From NCBI GenBank assembly GCA_037176705.1, contig CM073896.1, positions 19,852,708 through 19,916,707 of the forward strand: a DNA stretch of 64,000 nucleotides, in the 5' to 3' direction. The position numbers and the translations under genes are program-made. This stretch comes from Molossus alvarezi (Eukaryota > Chordata > Mammalia > Chiroptera > Molossidae). Of this stretch, positions 45,361 to 57,149 are shown piece after piece (position 1 is the first letter of the stretch; every line of letters starts with the position of its first letter). Below the pieces are notes generated by a model. That model was not told the origin of the DNA. It did no database searches and was given only the letters and a program-made list of their open reading frames with translations.

Positions 45361-46714
45361 ATGGTGAATTGGAGAAAAATTTATTTTAATCCCTTTCCCT
45401 TGATTAGATTTCTAACTTTCATAAAGCAAAAGAAGTAGATAAGTAGACTGCTTTGTATTTTATTGGAAAATTTTCTGCATATTTTTCTATCAAATATATA
45501 CTGCTACTGAGTATTTTATGCCATGTTGAGCTATAATGTAGAACATGGAAACTCTGCTTGTTACTACATGAAACAGACCAAACAAAAACCCTGCATTTTA
45601 ACCATATTGTTTGGTGATCAGGAAGTGATGTTTTAATGATTTTACCTCTTAATGACAATTTGGTTCCTTTATAGGCAGTTTTCTTTCTTCTTCTGGTTAT
45701 GTTTCAGGAAATTAGCTAGAGGTTTGGGCTAATAATAAAATGCAATATAATTTTTTCCCTTTAGCATATGGAAATAAGCTCAAAGTTAGCGTTTTCTGGA
45801 AGCATGTTTAATTTTTTATAAGCAGTTTACTAATACTAAACAGGAGATGCCTATAGTTGTTTTGACCTTCAGTTGCCCCTATTTGATCCCTTGACGGTGT
45901 CCCTAAGAAGTCATGCACAAGAGATAATACCACAGAAATCCAAGTAACAGATTTTCTTTTTCTAATATACATGTTTTGTTTTGTTTTTCCTCAAATACCT
46001 AGGCAGGGGTTTCTTCTGACTGGGGTGTGTAAACATATAATGTCTCCCTTTCACCTTATGTACCTAGGTGCAATCATGCTTATACCATATTGTAGTTTGC
46101 AATATGGGCGTAGGGATAAGAAGTGCCATACAGCAACGCTGACCTGTCTTCCTGTGAAATCTTGCCTTAGACTGATTATTGCTCTAGCAGTCTAAAGAAG
46201 AGAAAGAGTACTACTCTGATTTTTTACTTCCTTCTTCACCTTTATTATGCACACCTACCTTGACCACAATAGTTGTATCAGGATAAATTATTTTAATGAG
46301 TGCTCTATGATACTACAATACCTAATGACATGCCAATATTTATATAACATAAGTCTAATTTTATACAGGTAAAACTAAACTCATTTCCACAGAGCAGCTA
46401 AACAAACAAACAAAAACTGATAGCCCTTTTCATTTTAAACGTATGTTTTAAAGTGTTGCAAAATATAATAAATATGTCAAGGAAATGAGTATTAAAATAT
46501 CTTCTCTCCAATTTCAAGCACTATTTCTTAAACATTTCACAAGGTTCTTTGGCCTGCTATATTTTATCTGCTGACTGATTTTTATATGATTCCATAAACC
46601 TTAGGCGACATGTGAGCTATAGTGTTACATTTATCAACATGTTCACTCAGGAAGTTTGCCAATTATCTTTTGTGCCGGGAGACTGTATCACAGGTCATTG
46701 CGGTATCTTTTGTT
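45361..46714. other. Unassigned AT-rich sequence
   Basis: About 1.35 kb with no identifiable element or exon. Confidence 0.42.
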
Positions 46715-46727
46715 AAATGGAGAAATT

Positions 46728-46983
46728 CGCCCTGGCCAGTTTGGCTCAGCGGTTAGAGCGTCAGCCTGCGGTCCTGAGAGACCCGAGTTCGGTTCCTGCT
46801 AAGGGCTCGTACCTCGGTTGCAGTTCGTCCCTGGCCCTGATCGGTCGTGAGGGTGGCAGTCACTCGATGTGTTCCTTTCACGTCGATGTTTCTCTCTCTC
46901 TCTCCCTGTTCCTCTCTCTCCCTCCCACTCTACCTGAGCAAAGAATGGAAAAATGTCCTCGGGTGAGGATAAAAAAAAAAAAA
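46728..46983 (+). mobile_element. VES-type SINE, GTGAGGAT-tail subfamily, plus
   Basis: Best plus-oriented copy. Head CGCCCTGGCCAGTTTGGCTC, A box TGGCTCAGCGG at 46742-46752, B box AGTTCGGTTCC at 46786-46796, a CT-rich segment at 46887-46935, then GTCCTCGGGTGAGGAT and about 18 A. A perfect 13 bp duplication AAATGGAGAAATT lies at 46715-46727 and 46984-46996. CpG content is high for this region, indicating a recent insertion. The 93-codon frame at 46717-46998 is the SINE. Confidence 0.93.
46742..46796 (+). promoter_or_regulatory. RNA polymerase III A and B boxes of a VES SINE
   Basis: A box TGGCTCAGCGG (46742-46752) and B box AGTTCGGTTCC (46786-46796), 33 bp apart, both close to the tRNA consensus. 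This is the internal promoter expected for a tRNA-derived SINE; activity is not implied. Confidence 0.75.
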
Positions 46984-46996
46984 AAATGGAGAAATT

Positions 46997-47300
46997 GATC
47001 TCGTAAAATGCTAGTACATTGTAGAGAAAGGTAGAATAAACTAACTTTATGAATTCAAGTTTCTCAATGTTTCCTCTAAGATTGTTTAAAATCTTTTGTG
47101 TTTATTGACTTATTTTTTCTTTTTTGAATATAAGCTTAAATATTATCATTACCGTTTGAGGTATTATATTTTTATTTAATGATGACAGCATAATCAATAT
47201 TTTAATTATCTACTAAATATACACTCTTGCTTATTTCCTCAAAAGTAGGAACATTGCCAATTTTCTGAAAAGTTTGAACAAGATATAAAGATAAAAACCA
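46997..47300. other. Unassigned AT-rich spacer
   Basis: Nothing recognisable is seen between two plus-oriented SINEs. Confidence 0.4.
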
Positions 47301-47305
47301 TTTCC

Positions 47306-47540
47306 AGTTCTAGCCAGTGCGATTCAAAGTGTTGAGCATTGCCCCATGCACCAAAAGTTTGCAGATTCAATTTTCAATCAGGACACATGACCACTGGGTG
47401 TTAGGCTCGATTCCCAGTAGAGGGTGTGCAGGAGGCAGCCAATTGATGTGATTGATGGTGTTTCTCTCTCAAATGAATGTTTCTCTCTCTCCCATTCTCC
47501 CTTCCTCTCTCTTTAAAATCAATAAAAACATATTTAAAAA
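47306..47540 (+). mobile_element. VES-type SINE, AATAAA-tail subfamily, older copy
   Basis: AGTTCTAGCCAGTGCGATTC, CCCATGCACCAAAAGTTTGC, CAATCAGGACACATGACC, GAGGGTGTGCAGGAGGCAGC and TAAAATCAATAAAAACATAT follow the VES order. A short ATTTCCAG match at about 47300-47307 and 47543-47550 may be what remains of the duplication. Confidence 0.83.
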
Positions 47541-47645
47541 AAATTTCCAGGAGTCCTATTTTATAAGGGAGAAAAAAATCATAACCCTGATAATACATTT
47601 GATGAAGAAAAAAATAGTAAACATTGGAGCAAGGACATAATTTTG

Positions 47646-47688
47646 CTGTGTGTATGTGTGTGTGTGTTGTGTGTGTGTGTGTGTGTGT
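47646..47688 (+). repeat. (GT)n microsatellite
   Basis: Two GT blocks broken by ATGT and TTGT; about 18 units in all. Confidence 0.93.
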
Positions 47689-48000
47689 AAGTTTCAGGGA
47701 AAAGATCAAATGGAACAGAAAAAAATCATTTTGAAATGTTTATCTGATCTTGGTCCATTTCATCTTGATCTCAGCTACCCAGTAGCACTTTTCCCTTAAA
47801 CCTGATTATCAGTAGAAAAACACTTCTTGCCAGACTACAAAGAAAATCTTCCTAAATCCAGACTCTTGTTTTTAGTAAGTCAGAGAGCCAGTATGATATA
47901 TTTATTTGATTTAGGATAGAGTTGTGATTTTTTGCTGCTGTATTTATTTGTTCATATTGTGTTTATGTTCTGGAAAACACAAGTTCTTAAATCAGTCTGT
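47689..48000. other. Unassigned AT-rich sequence
   Basis: Nothing recognisable is seen. Confidence 0.4.
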
Positions 48001-49480
48001 GTAACTCATAATGGTTTTAAACAAGCTCCACGGAGGCTTTTATTTCAAAGAACTTAACATTGGGTAAACAAAAACATTCTTCATATAGAATCACTTCACA
48101 GTGTTTTTCTAGCAGGAGTGTGTGGGATTCCATACATCCTCTCTGGGCCACAATCCCTGTTACAAACCACGCTTATTTGCAGAACAGCTCAAGGTTCAGG
48201 CTGCAGTCAACAATTGTGGAACAGACTGAAACGCCAGAAGACAACTCTCCCCTCCTCTCACGTAGCCTGAAAATGTAGCCTCGCGTGTGAACCTATGAGA
48301 ACAAAAGCAAGTCTTCTGACCCCAGTGGATATGAAGCCCATAACTGGTTTTCAACCTCCGTTAAATGATCCGCATCACAATATAGTTGATCTGAATTTAA
48401 ACAATGATTAATAATTTAGCAGAGATTTAGTTGAGAAGACACTGGTTCCCTGCCAGTTTATGACAGGAGCCATTGCATCTGGGCTCTAGGACCTCAGTGG
48501 ATTGTACAAGAAAGGATGCAGTTAAAAAGTGCTGCTAAAATGCCTTCACTTCTTCCCCCTGTCATTGTAAGCCTGTTTCTTTTCCCCAGCCAGCTTCTCA
48601 GATTTGAATAAAAAAATAGTGGTGCCACATTATACCTATGTGATCTTCACGTACCTCAAGGTGATTAGAGCTTTTCCACTTTAATCAAGGGAGAACTGGG
48701 TGCTTTTTGAAGAACCTGATTTTTAATCAGTGTAGTTGATCGATGTTTTCAAATAGATTCTTTCTGTTCCTTGTTAAAAACATGGCTGCGGGTCCACCTG
48801 ACAGAAGCTCAGCAGCCCAGCATCTGCAGATGTGATGTTTTCCAATCTTACGTAATAAATGTCCATCCAGGACCTTTGTTTTTGCATTCTCACAGTGGGT
48901 CATTTGCACCATTCCTAGAAATGTCACTTCACTCTACTACTTTTCCTTAAGTGAGACTGTGAATTTATCAGTGTCCTCCTACAGAGCTATATTTATATTT
49001 ATCAGGGTTGCTTTGACACATCGCAAGCTCCCTGCAGCCCTGGGAAGGCCATAGTCTGTGCTTCTTGACCATTCAATTTGAACAGCTCAGAAATGGCCTA
49101 GGCCCATCCAATAAGCCAAGCCTTGCAGAGCAGTTCATCTCTTTGCAAGAGTCAAGTCATGCTGATGTTATTTTCCAGTTGTGTATTTTCACTAGTTAAA
49201 ACCAATGGCATATTTTAAAAATTTATTTATTATTAGATTAATGTTCATATGATGACAGTTTTTTTCCAATGAATGTGATTGCCTGTATTTGCTTAGGCAA
49301 ATTCAGTACATATTGCTTTTTGGCTTAGAGAGAGGCTGTTTCCTACTGTTGGGAGTCAGTCTATGCTTGCTAGTTTTGCTGCTGACTCTTGCCTTCCTCT
49401 TTGTGATGCTTTTTCCTAATTAACCTTGAGAAAGTTGTAGCCGACTTTAAGTTATCACAAGTATTTGAGACAATCATACA
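48001..49480. other. Unique sequence, candidate conserved non-coding block
   Basis: About 1.5 kb free of recognisable repeats in an otherwise repeat-rich window, with balanced composition and many factor-like words, for example TTACGTAATAA at 48848 and CCTAATTAACC at 49416. No exon with a plausible frame and splice sites was found. Function is unproven. Confidence 0.3.
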
Positions 49481-49899
49481 ATTCCACTTTGTTCTCTGTG
49501 TGTAATGATATCAAAAGTCAGGCTTTGATGTTTTTCTCCTATAAAAGTCCCACAAATACATTAAACATCAGGTTATGTACTGTTATATAAAATATCCCAT
49601 GAAGTGCTTTAAAATACTTAAAAATGATAGGCTCTGTACCATTAAAAACCAAGTTTCTCATAATATCAGCTCCTCTTTCGTGTTTATTGCATCACGAGTT
49701 GTCCTTCAGTAAGCTGTTGATTAATTTGATTAGTGTACTAGACATGGTAACGTCAAGACATCACCTCCTTTAGGAGTCGATGGTGTGGTGTAATCTAAAT
49801 TCTTCATGGATTTAATCTCAATCTTCCTAAACTTGAATTAACTGCTACATCAAGCAATAAGAGATGAAGAAAATGTGAGCAGACATCTATTAAAGGAGA
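49481..49899. other. Unassigned non-coding sequence
   Basis: Nothing recognisable is seen. Confidence 0.4.
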
Positions 49900-50060
49900 C
49901 ATAGTACCGTGGAAAAGTAAGGGAATCAGAAGGGCAGGATTCGAATCCCTAGATTATGATGTCCACAATTTGCACAATGAAAAGAAGTTAATTATCGAAA
50001 GGATTAAAAACGACATACAGGATCAAAAAAACATTTGGCATGTACATGACCTTGACTAAC
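49900..50060 (+). repeat. Possible MIR fragment, plus
   Basis: GGGCAGGATTCGAATCCCTA and later GAAAGGATTAAAAACGACAT, AAACATTTGGCATGTACATG fit the MIR order, with a poor middle. Confidence 0.38.
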
Positions 50061-50719
50061 GTTAGTGGACACCATAACTGATGCAACCATCGCCACGTAC
50101 ATCTGCCTCTCAGTCAAGGCAGAGAAGCTACTTTTGCCCGCTTCCCTATGTTCTAGTGCCATTGAACTGACTCTTGACAGGGCTGGTTTATAAGACCCCT
50201 TTCCTTTTTGCTACCTTTCAGATAGACTAAAAGAGAGCAACAATAACAAAATAATGAAATTACCAGAAAAGGAGAAAACAATGGAGTTTGGTAAACATAG
50301 GGAATCTAAATCTCTATGTCTGTGATCCCAAGCCCAAACAGGGTCTGGCACACAGTCAATTCACAACAATCACTGATTCTACTAAACCAGAAAAAGTATC
50401 CTGTTGCCTCTACTTTGATGGCGATAGTGGTCAGAAAAAAGTTGCTTTTATCATTTTGTGGACAATGGAAAAACTTTCGGAATCAGAGTTGATAATCAAA
50501 TGTCAAACTTTTCTAAATAACTTTGATTGTTCTCCTATTTTTGAATAGTGTGTCAAGGAAAGTCATGATTCAGAGAAGTACTGTCTAAGAGAAAGTAAAA
50601 GGCATTGTACTCAACTGAAAGCTGATACACTTCCCATAACAGCTCCTGCAGCCATAGGGAATTATTCTGAGCCAGCCGATGGTTACTAGAAAATACACGT
50701 TATACATGAAATATAATAA
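50061..50719. other. Unassigned non-coding sequence
   Basis: Includes an L2/MIR-like GGGTCTGGCACACAGTCAAT at 50340; otherwise nothing. The 86-codon frame at 50288-50548 is not supported as a gene. Confidence 0.4.
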
Positions 50720-50724
50720 CAGTG

Positions 50725-50853
50725 ATAATAATGATAACACCTAATATTTCCGGAGTTTATCCATGGCTATATGTCAGGCATTGTCCAATATGTTTACATA
50801 TAGAATATTATTTATCCTCATGAATACTGTAATAAAGTACATATATTATTATT
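50725..50853 (-). repeat. MIR SINE, antisense, left part
   Basis: AACACCTAATATTTCCGGAG, ATATGTCAGGCATTGTCCAA, TTATTTATCCTCATGAATAC: reversed MIR, interrupted at 50853 by the VES insertion and continuing at 51099. Confidence 0.7.
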
Positions 50854-51098
50854 ATTATTATTGTTTTTAATCCTCACCGAGGACATTTTTCCATATTTTG
50901 TTCAGATAGAGTGGGAGGGAGAGAGAGAGAGAGAGAAACATCGATGTGAAAGGGACACATAGAGTGGCTGCCACCCGCATGACCCAACCAGGGCCAGGGA
51001 CAAACTGCAACCGGGGTACGTGCCCTTAGGGGGAACTGAACCCAGATCTCTCTGGACCGCAGGCTGACGCTCTAACCGCTGAGCCAAACCGGCTAGGC
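50854..51098 (-). mobile_element. VES-type SINE, GTGAGGAT-tail subfamily, nested in a MIR
   Basis: Minus-oriented copy with TTAATCCTCACCGAGGACA tail side and GAGCCAAACCGGCTAGGC head side. The perfect 14 bp duplication CATATATTATTATT lies at 50840-50853 and 51099-51112, inside the MIR. A TAT triplet run at 50848-50862 adjoins the tail. Confidence 0.92.
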
Positions 51099-51240
51099 CA
51101 TATATTATTATTCTTAATTAAGGAAACCAAAGCACATGGAGGTTTGGTGATTGCCCAAAAGCTATTATATAGGAGGACTAGGATTGGAACCAGGCACTCC
51201 TACTCCAAGGTCTATGACTGCAACCATTATGTTTCAAACA
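51099..51240 (-). repeat. MIR SINE, antisense, right part
   Basis: AAGGAAACCAAAGCACATGG, GGTTTGGTGATTGCCCAAAA, GGACTAGGATTGGAACCAGG and CTCCAAGGTCTATGACTGC complete the reversed MIR begun at 50725. Confidence 0.78.
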
Positions 51241-52270
51241 TGTAAAGGAATAGAGTATTTTAGTGTTTGTCTTACAAGTTTACATCGAATTATACAAAAG
51301 ACAATAAGAAAATTGACAAATATTCTTATTAGTGGTTGATCCCAATTAATTTCATCTACTCGCCACAAAATAAACTTCAGCACTAATGCGTCCACCTTCC
51401 ACCCCTCTGCCTAACTTGGACACACTTCAAGCAACCTAATTCATTTAGCCCCAATACTCTGAGCCATTTCTAACACATTTGTTCATGTTTGAAAGTTACA
51501 GTCCCTGCCTAACTATTTTTAAAGTCAACAGACTTTAAATAATCTTATTTATAGTAAGATGACTGCTTAACAACCTATGTGTTAATCATACATTGGCTAC
51601 ACTTTGAGCTTTTCTAAAACAACGTTATCACAATCATAAAATTCTAACTCTAGAAGCTCTCAAATATTTAAGAAGGATGTTTGAATAAGGTGCCTGAGTG
51701 TTGGCTGATGAAATCAATGTGTATTCATATTCTCTCATCTTTCAATTTAAGGTAATTTACATCAAAATGTCCATTACAGGAAACTGTATTCCTATGTTAG
51801 TCTCACTATTATTAGACGTGTCACTTTAAGTTAGCTTCTAAATAGTGTATGTTTAAGTTCCATAATTTTAAGAAGAACTTAATTATCATTTTCACAGTGT
51901 TATTGGTAGAACACATTATTTGAAAATGTAGTGTTTAGCTAACTATGTGCTACCCCAGAAGTACTCAACAATGACTAGTGATGATAGTGACCACTAATCC
52001 ATTAGAAGAGATAAATGTTATTTTACAAGTATATTCTAAAATGAACAAGATCTTTCTTGGTTCTATCCAGCAATCCAGTACATCAAACAAGACATCTTAT
52101 AAAAGAAAGAACAATATTCTTTGGAGTGCGAATATCTAGATTCTGGCTCTTGAGTGACCTTGGAAAGGACTTTTACTGACAATAAACCTGCATGCTGCAG
52201 AAGAATTCTGCCCTAAATACCTTCCTGATCCCTCTCTCTTCATCCTCCCTGACCTCACTACTCTTCAGCT
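51241..52270. other. Unassigned AT-rich sequence
   Basis: About 1 kb without a recognised element or exon. Confidence 0.42.
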
Positions 52271-52274
52271 GATT

Positions 52275-52345
52275 TTATTGTAATAACTTTATTGAGGTAT
52301 AATTGATATACAAAAACTACATATACTAAATGTTGGGTGACTTTT
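52275..52345 (-). mobile_element. Old L1 3' end scrap, minus
   Basis: AATAACTTTATTGAGGTATA then ATTGATATACAAAAACTACA is the reverse complement of an old L1 3' terminus (poly-A signal side first). Confidence 0.65.
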
Positions 52346-52589
52346 GCCTTTTCTGAAATCTACCTAATACCTGACTCCTTAGGCCATTTACTTGAGAAAA
52401 TCCCCTCACCATCTATTAACCAGATTTTCTTCTGGCTGATTTCTTCTCTTCATCCAACTTCTAATATTAAAAGACACGTCTTCACTACATAAACATGACT
52501 CAGTCCCCAATCTTATTAGCTTCTAACAATTGTCATTATCTGAAATTATCTTATGTATTGCTTTGTTTACATGTTACTGTCTCTTTATC

Positions 52590-52700
52590 CCTGAGAGAAT
52601 AGCATCCTGTGAAAGCACAGACTTGTCCATCTTTTTAATGTGTTACATCCAGACACAAAGTAGATTCTGAATATATATAGGTTGAATGGAAGACAAAAAA
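52590..52700 (+). repeat. L2 3' end fragment
   Basis: CTGTGAAAGCACAGACTTGT, CCATCTTTTTAATGTGTTAC, CAAAGTAGATTCTGAATATA and GGTTGAATGGA follow the L2 3' end order. Confidence 0.6.
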
Positions 52701-52734
52701 ATTACCCTATTATTCTGAGACAGTCACTGAGGAC

Positions 52735-52920
52735 AAATACAATTACAGATGAGAAGACATCTCCTGAACTGTAACATACATTACAAGTTGCTACTATTAG
52801 ATAGATCTTAATACTTTCAAGCTACTTGCTGAAAGTTATAGAGATGATGCATAAGAGAACCAGAATCTGAGCCCAGGGAGTCTAACTCAAGGGCCTATAA
52901 TCTTAGTCACGTTGCTGAAG
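52735..52920 (-). repeat. MIR-like fragment, antisense
   Basis: ACAGATGAGAAGACATCTCC, GCTACTTGCTGAAAGTTATA, GAGAACCAGAATCTGAGCCC and AGGGAGTCTAACTCAAGGGC fit a reversed MIR left half. Confidence 0.5.
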
Positions 52921-52975
52921 TTCATGTGCAAACTAAAGACACTAGGCAATTTAATGATGGCCAGCATCTTAAAAA

Positions 52976-52992
52976 AATATATATATATATTT
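52976..52992 (+). repeat. Short (AT)n
   Basis: Eight AT units following an A run. Confidence 0.8.
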
Positions 52993-53330
52993 ATTTCATG
53001 CTTCAATTGGGTGCTTCAAAGAGATTTGAAACTATCACATTTTCCAGTGAATAAAACCCAACCAGATTAAGGAAACTAATTTATTTATTTTTATTAATTT
53101 ATTTTTGTTACAGATGTTTTCCCTTTTTCTCCCCATTGACACTCTCCTCCCCATCCTCCTCACCCCGTCCTCACCTTTGTTGTTCGTGTCCACCGGTTAT
53201 GTGTACATGCATATAAGTTCTGTGGTTTTTCTATTCCCTCCTCCTACCCTCTCTTCTGAGGGTTGTCAGTCTGTACCCTACTTCCATGTCTCTGGATCTA
53301 CCCTGTTCCTCAGACTGTTATTTTCATTAT

Positions 53331-56300
53331 ATTCCACATATAAGTGAGATCATATGATACTTGTCTTTATCTGCTTGGCTTGTGTGGCTTAGCATAATAC
53401 TTTCCGATGCCTCAATGTCATTCAAAGGATAAGAGATCTTTCTTTCTTACAGCTGCATAGTACTCCATTGTGTATATGTACCACAGCTTTTTTTATCCAT
53501 TTGTCTACTGATGGACACTTGGATTATCTCCAGATCTTAGCAATTGTAAATAATTCGATACATAAATTCTTTCTGCGTGGTGTTTCAGGCTTCTTAGGGT
53601 ATATTCCTAGAAGTGGGATCACTAGGTCAAATGGCAGGTCAATTTTTAATTTTTTGAGGTAACACCATATTGTTTTCCATAGTGGCTGCACCAATCTGCA
53701 TTCCCACCATCAGTGTACTAGAGTCCCCTTTCCTCCATACCCTCTCCAACACTTGTTGTTTGATGATTTGTTGATGGTGGCCATTCTGACAGGTGTGAGG
53801 TGATACCTTATTGATGTTTTAATTTGCATCTCTCTGATAATTAGTGATGTTAAGCATTTCTTCATATGTCTCTTGGCTATTTATATGTCCTGTTTGGAGA
53901 GGTGCCTATTTAGCTCCTCTGCCCATTTTTCAATTGGGTTCTTTGTCTTCCATTTGTTGAGTTGTATGAGCACTCCATATATATTGGAAATTAACCCCTT
54001 ATCTGATATATCATTGGCAATGATGCTCTCCCATACAGTGAGTTACCTTTCCATTTTGATGGTTGTTTCTTTTGTTGTGCAGAAGCTTTTGAGTTTAATG
54101 TAGTCCCATGTATCCCATTACTTGTTTCTGTTGTCTTAGGTGATGTGTCAGTGAAAATTCTGCTGTGTATGATGTCTGAAATTTTGTTGACTACATTTTC
54201 TTCTAGGATTTTTATAGATTCATGAGTCACATTTAAGACTTTTATCCATTTTGAGTTTATTTTTGTGTAGGGTGTAATTTGATGATCTAGTTTTATTTCT
54301 TGCATGTAGCTGTCCAATTTTCCTAACACCATTTATTAAAGAAGCTGTCTTTAATTCATTGAATGCTCTTACCACCTTTTTCAAATATTAATTGAGCATA
54401 ATGTCTTGGATCCAACTCTGGGTTCTTGGTTCTGTTCACTGTTCTATACGCCTGTTCTTGTGCCAGTACCAGGCTGTATTGATTACAGTAGCTTTGTAGT
54501 ATAACCTGATATTCGGATTGTGATCCCACCTACTTTGTCCTTCTATTTCAAGATTGCTGTGGCTATTAGGGGTCTTTTTTGATTTTATATGAACTTTGAA
54601 GAATTTGTTCTAGTTCTATGAAATATGTCGTTGGTATTTTGATGGAGATTGCATTGAATCTATAAATTGCTTTGGGGAATATGAACATTTTAATTATGTT
54701 AACTTTTTCAACCCATGAACAAGGTATGTGCTTTCACTTTTTTATATCTTCCTCTATTTCTCTTTTCAATGTCCTGTAGATTTCTGCAATTAGGTTCTTT
54801 ACTTCTTTGGTTAAGTTTACTCCTAGGTATCTTAATTTTTTTGCCACGATGGTAAATGGGATTGTTTTTTTAGTTTCTCTACTTGTGACTTCATCATTGG
54901 TGTATAAGAATGCCATCGATTTCTTGATATTAATTTTGTATCCTGCTACTTTGCCAAATTCATTTATTAAGTCTAGTAGATTTTTTATGGAGTCTTTGGG
55001 GTTTTCTATGTGTAATATCATGTCATCTGTGAATAATGACAGCGTCACTTCCTCCTTTCCAATTTGGATCCCTTTTATTTTTTCTTTATGTCTGATTGCT
55101 GTGACTAACACGGCCAGTATTATGTCAAAGAAGAGTGGCAAAAGTGGGCATCCCTGTCTTGTTCCTGTTCTTAAGGAAAATGCTTTTAGTTTTTGCCCAT
55201 TGAGTATGATGTTGGCTGTAGGTCTTTCATATATGGCCTTTATTATGTCGAGATTTGATCCCTCTATTCCCACATTGCTGAGTGCTTTTATCAGAAATGG
55301 GTGCTGGATTTTGTTGAATGCTTTTTGAGCATCTATTGATATGATCATGTGGTTTTTATCCTTCATTCTATTAATGTGATGTATCACATTTATTTATTTG
55401 CGAATATTGTACCAGCCTTGCATCTCTGGGATGAATCCCACTTGGTCACGGTGAATAATTTTTTTTATGTATTGCTGGATCTGATTTGCTAGTATTTTGT
55501 TCAGGATTTTCGCATCTATGTTCATCAGGGATATTGGCCTGTAGCTTTCTTTCTTTGCAGTCTCTTCTTCTGGTTTTGGAATTGGAATTATGCTGGACTC
55601 CTTAAATGAGTTTGAAAGTCTTCCTTTTTCTTGAATTTTTTGAAATAGTTTGAAGAGAATGGGTATTAGTTTTTTGAATGTTCGGTAAAATTCCCCCTTG
55701 AAGCCTTTCAGGTTTGGACTTTTGTTTGCTGGAAGAGTCTTGATTACCTCTTCAATTTCCTTAGTTGTTATTGGTTTGTTCAAGTTTTCTATCTCTTCTT
55801 GGTCCAGTTTTGGACACAATGTGTTTCTAGAAATTTGTCCATTTTGCTTAGATTGTCAAATTCGTTGCCATATAATTTTTCATAGTATTTAATGATCTTT
55901 TTTATTTCTGTGGTGTCAGTTGTTACTTCTCCTCTTTCATTTCTGATTTTGTGTATTTGGGTTCTCTCTCTTTGTTTCTTGGTAAGTCTAGCTAAGGGTC
56001 CATCAATCCTGTTTATCTTTTTGAAAAACAAGCTCTTTGTTTCATTGATCCTTTGAATTGTTTTTATGGTCTCCATGTCATTTCTTTCTGCTCTGATCTT
56101 TACTATTTCCTTCCTTCCACTTGCTCTGAGGTTTTCTTTTTGTTTGCTTTCTAGTTCTTTAAGTTGTGAGGTTAGATAGTCTACTAGAAATTTTTCTTCT
56201 TTCTGGAGGTAGGCCTGTACTGCTAGAAAATTTCATGTCAGAACTGCTTTTGCTGCATCCCATAGATTTTGTGTTGTTGTGTGTTCATTTTCATTGGTTT

Positions 56301-57140
56301 CCAGGAAGTTTTTAATTTTTCCCTTGATCTCCTCAGTAACCCATTCATTGTTTAATAACATGCTATTTAGCCTCCATGTGTTAAAATGTCTTTGCATGTT
56401 CTTGTTGCAATTGATTTCTAGTTGCATGCCATTGTGATCTGAGGAGATGCTTGATATAATTTCAATATTCTTGAACTTGTAGAGACTTAGTTTGTGTCCT
56501 AACATGTGGTCTGTCTTTGAGAATGTCCCATGTGCACTTGAGAAGAATGTGACTTTTGTAGTTTTGGGGTGTAATTCTTTGTAGATATCTATTAAATCCA
56601 TTTGGTCTAGTGCTTCATTTAGAGTCTCTGTTTCCTTGCTAATTTTTTTGTCTAGAGGATCTATCCAGTGATGTCAGCAGGGTGTTGAAGTCCCCTGCTA
56701 TGATTTTATTGCTGTTGATTTCTCCTTTGAAGTCCTCCAGAAGATTTTAATATATGTTGGTGCTCCTATATTGGGTGCATATATGTTTACCAATATTTTA
56801 TCTTCCTGTTGAATAGATCCTTTCAAATTTATGTAGTGGCCTTCTTTGTCTCTAGTTATGGTTTTTATTTTGAAATCTATTTTATCTAATATGAGTATTG
56901 CTAACCCAGTATTTTTTTTTCCTTTGCATTTGCTTGGAAGTTTTTTTTCATCCCTTCACTTGCAACCTATGTGAGTCTTTTTTTGTGAGGTGGGTCTCAT
57001 GTAAGCAACATATATATGAGTCTTGCTTTCTTATCCAATCAGTTACTCTGTGTCATTTTATCGGAGCACTCAATCCATTCACATTTACGGTGATAATTGA
57101 TATGTACTTATTTATTGTCATTTTTGTTTAGTGCGGTCAT
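53331..57140 (-). pseudogene. L1 ORF2 (endonuclease-reverse transcriptase), dead
   Basis: Start codon complement CAT at 57138-57140. The endonuclease C-terminal part is readable at 56233-56601, with [19 protein letters not shown] and the catalytic SDHNGM motif. Reverse transcriptase lies at 54734-55819: ISIDAQKAF (motif A aspartate), [10 protein letters not shown], and FTDD at 55022-55033 where L1 normally has FADD. Frames at 55394-55819 and 55789-56076 overlap in different phases, showing a frameshift between them; others follow. Normal ORF2 is about 1,270 codons; the longest open piece here is 218. In life the protein nicks target DNA and reverse transcribes L1 RNA; this copy does not. Confidence 0.92.
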
Positions 57141-57149
57141 ATTTTTCTT

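Noticed and set aside
46742..46800. Possible tRNA gene
   Set aside because: A and B boxes are present but the sequence does not fold as a full cloverleaf and continues into a SINE body; it is a tRNA-derived SINE head.
54807..55328. 173-codon plus-strand frame
   Set aside because: It is the antisense shadow of L1 ORF2 reverse transcriptase on the minus strand.
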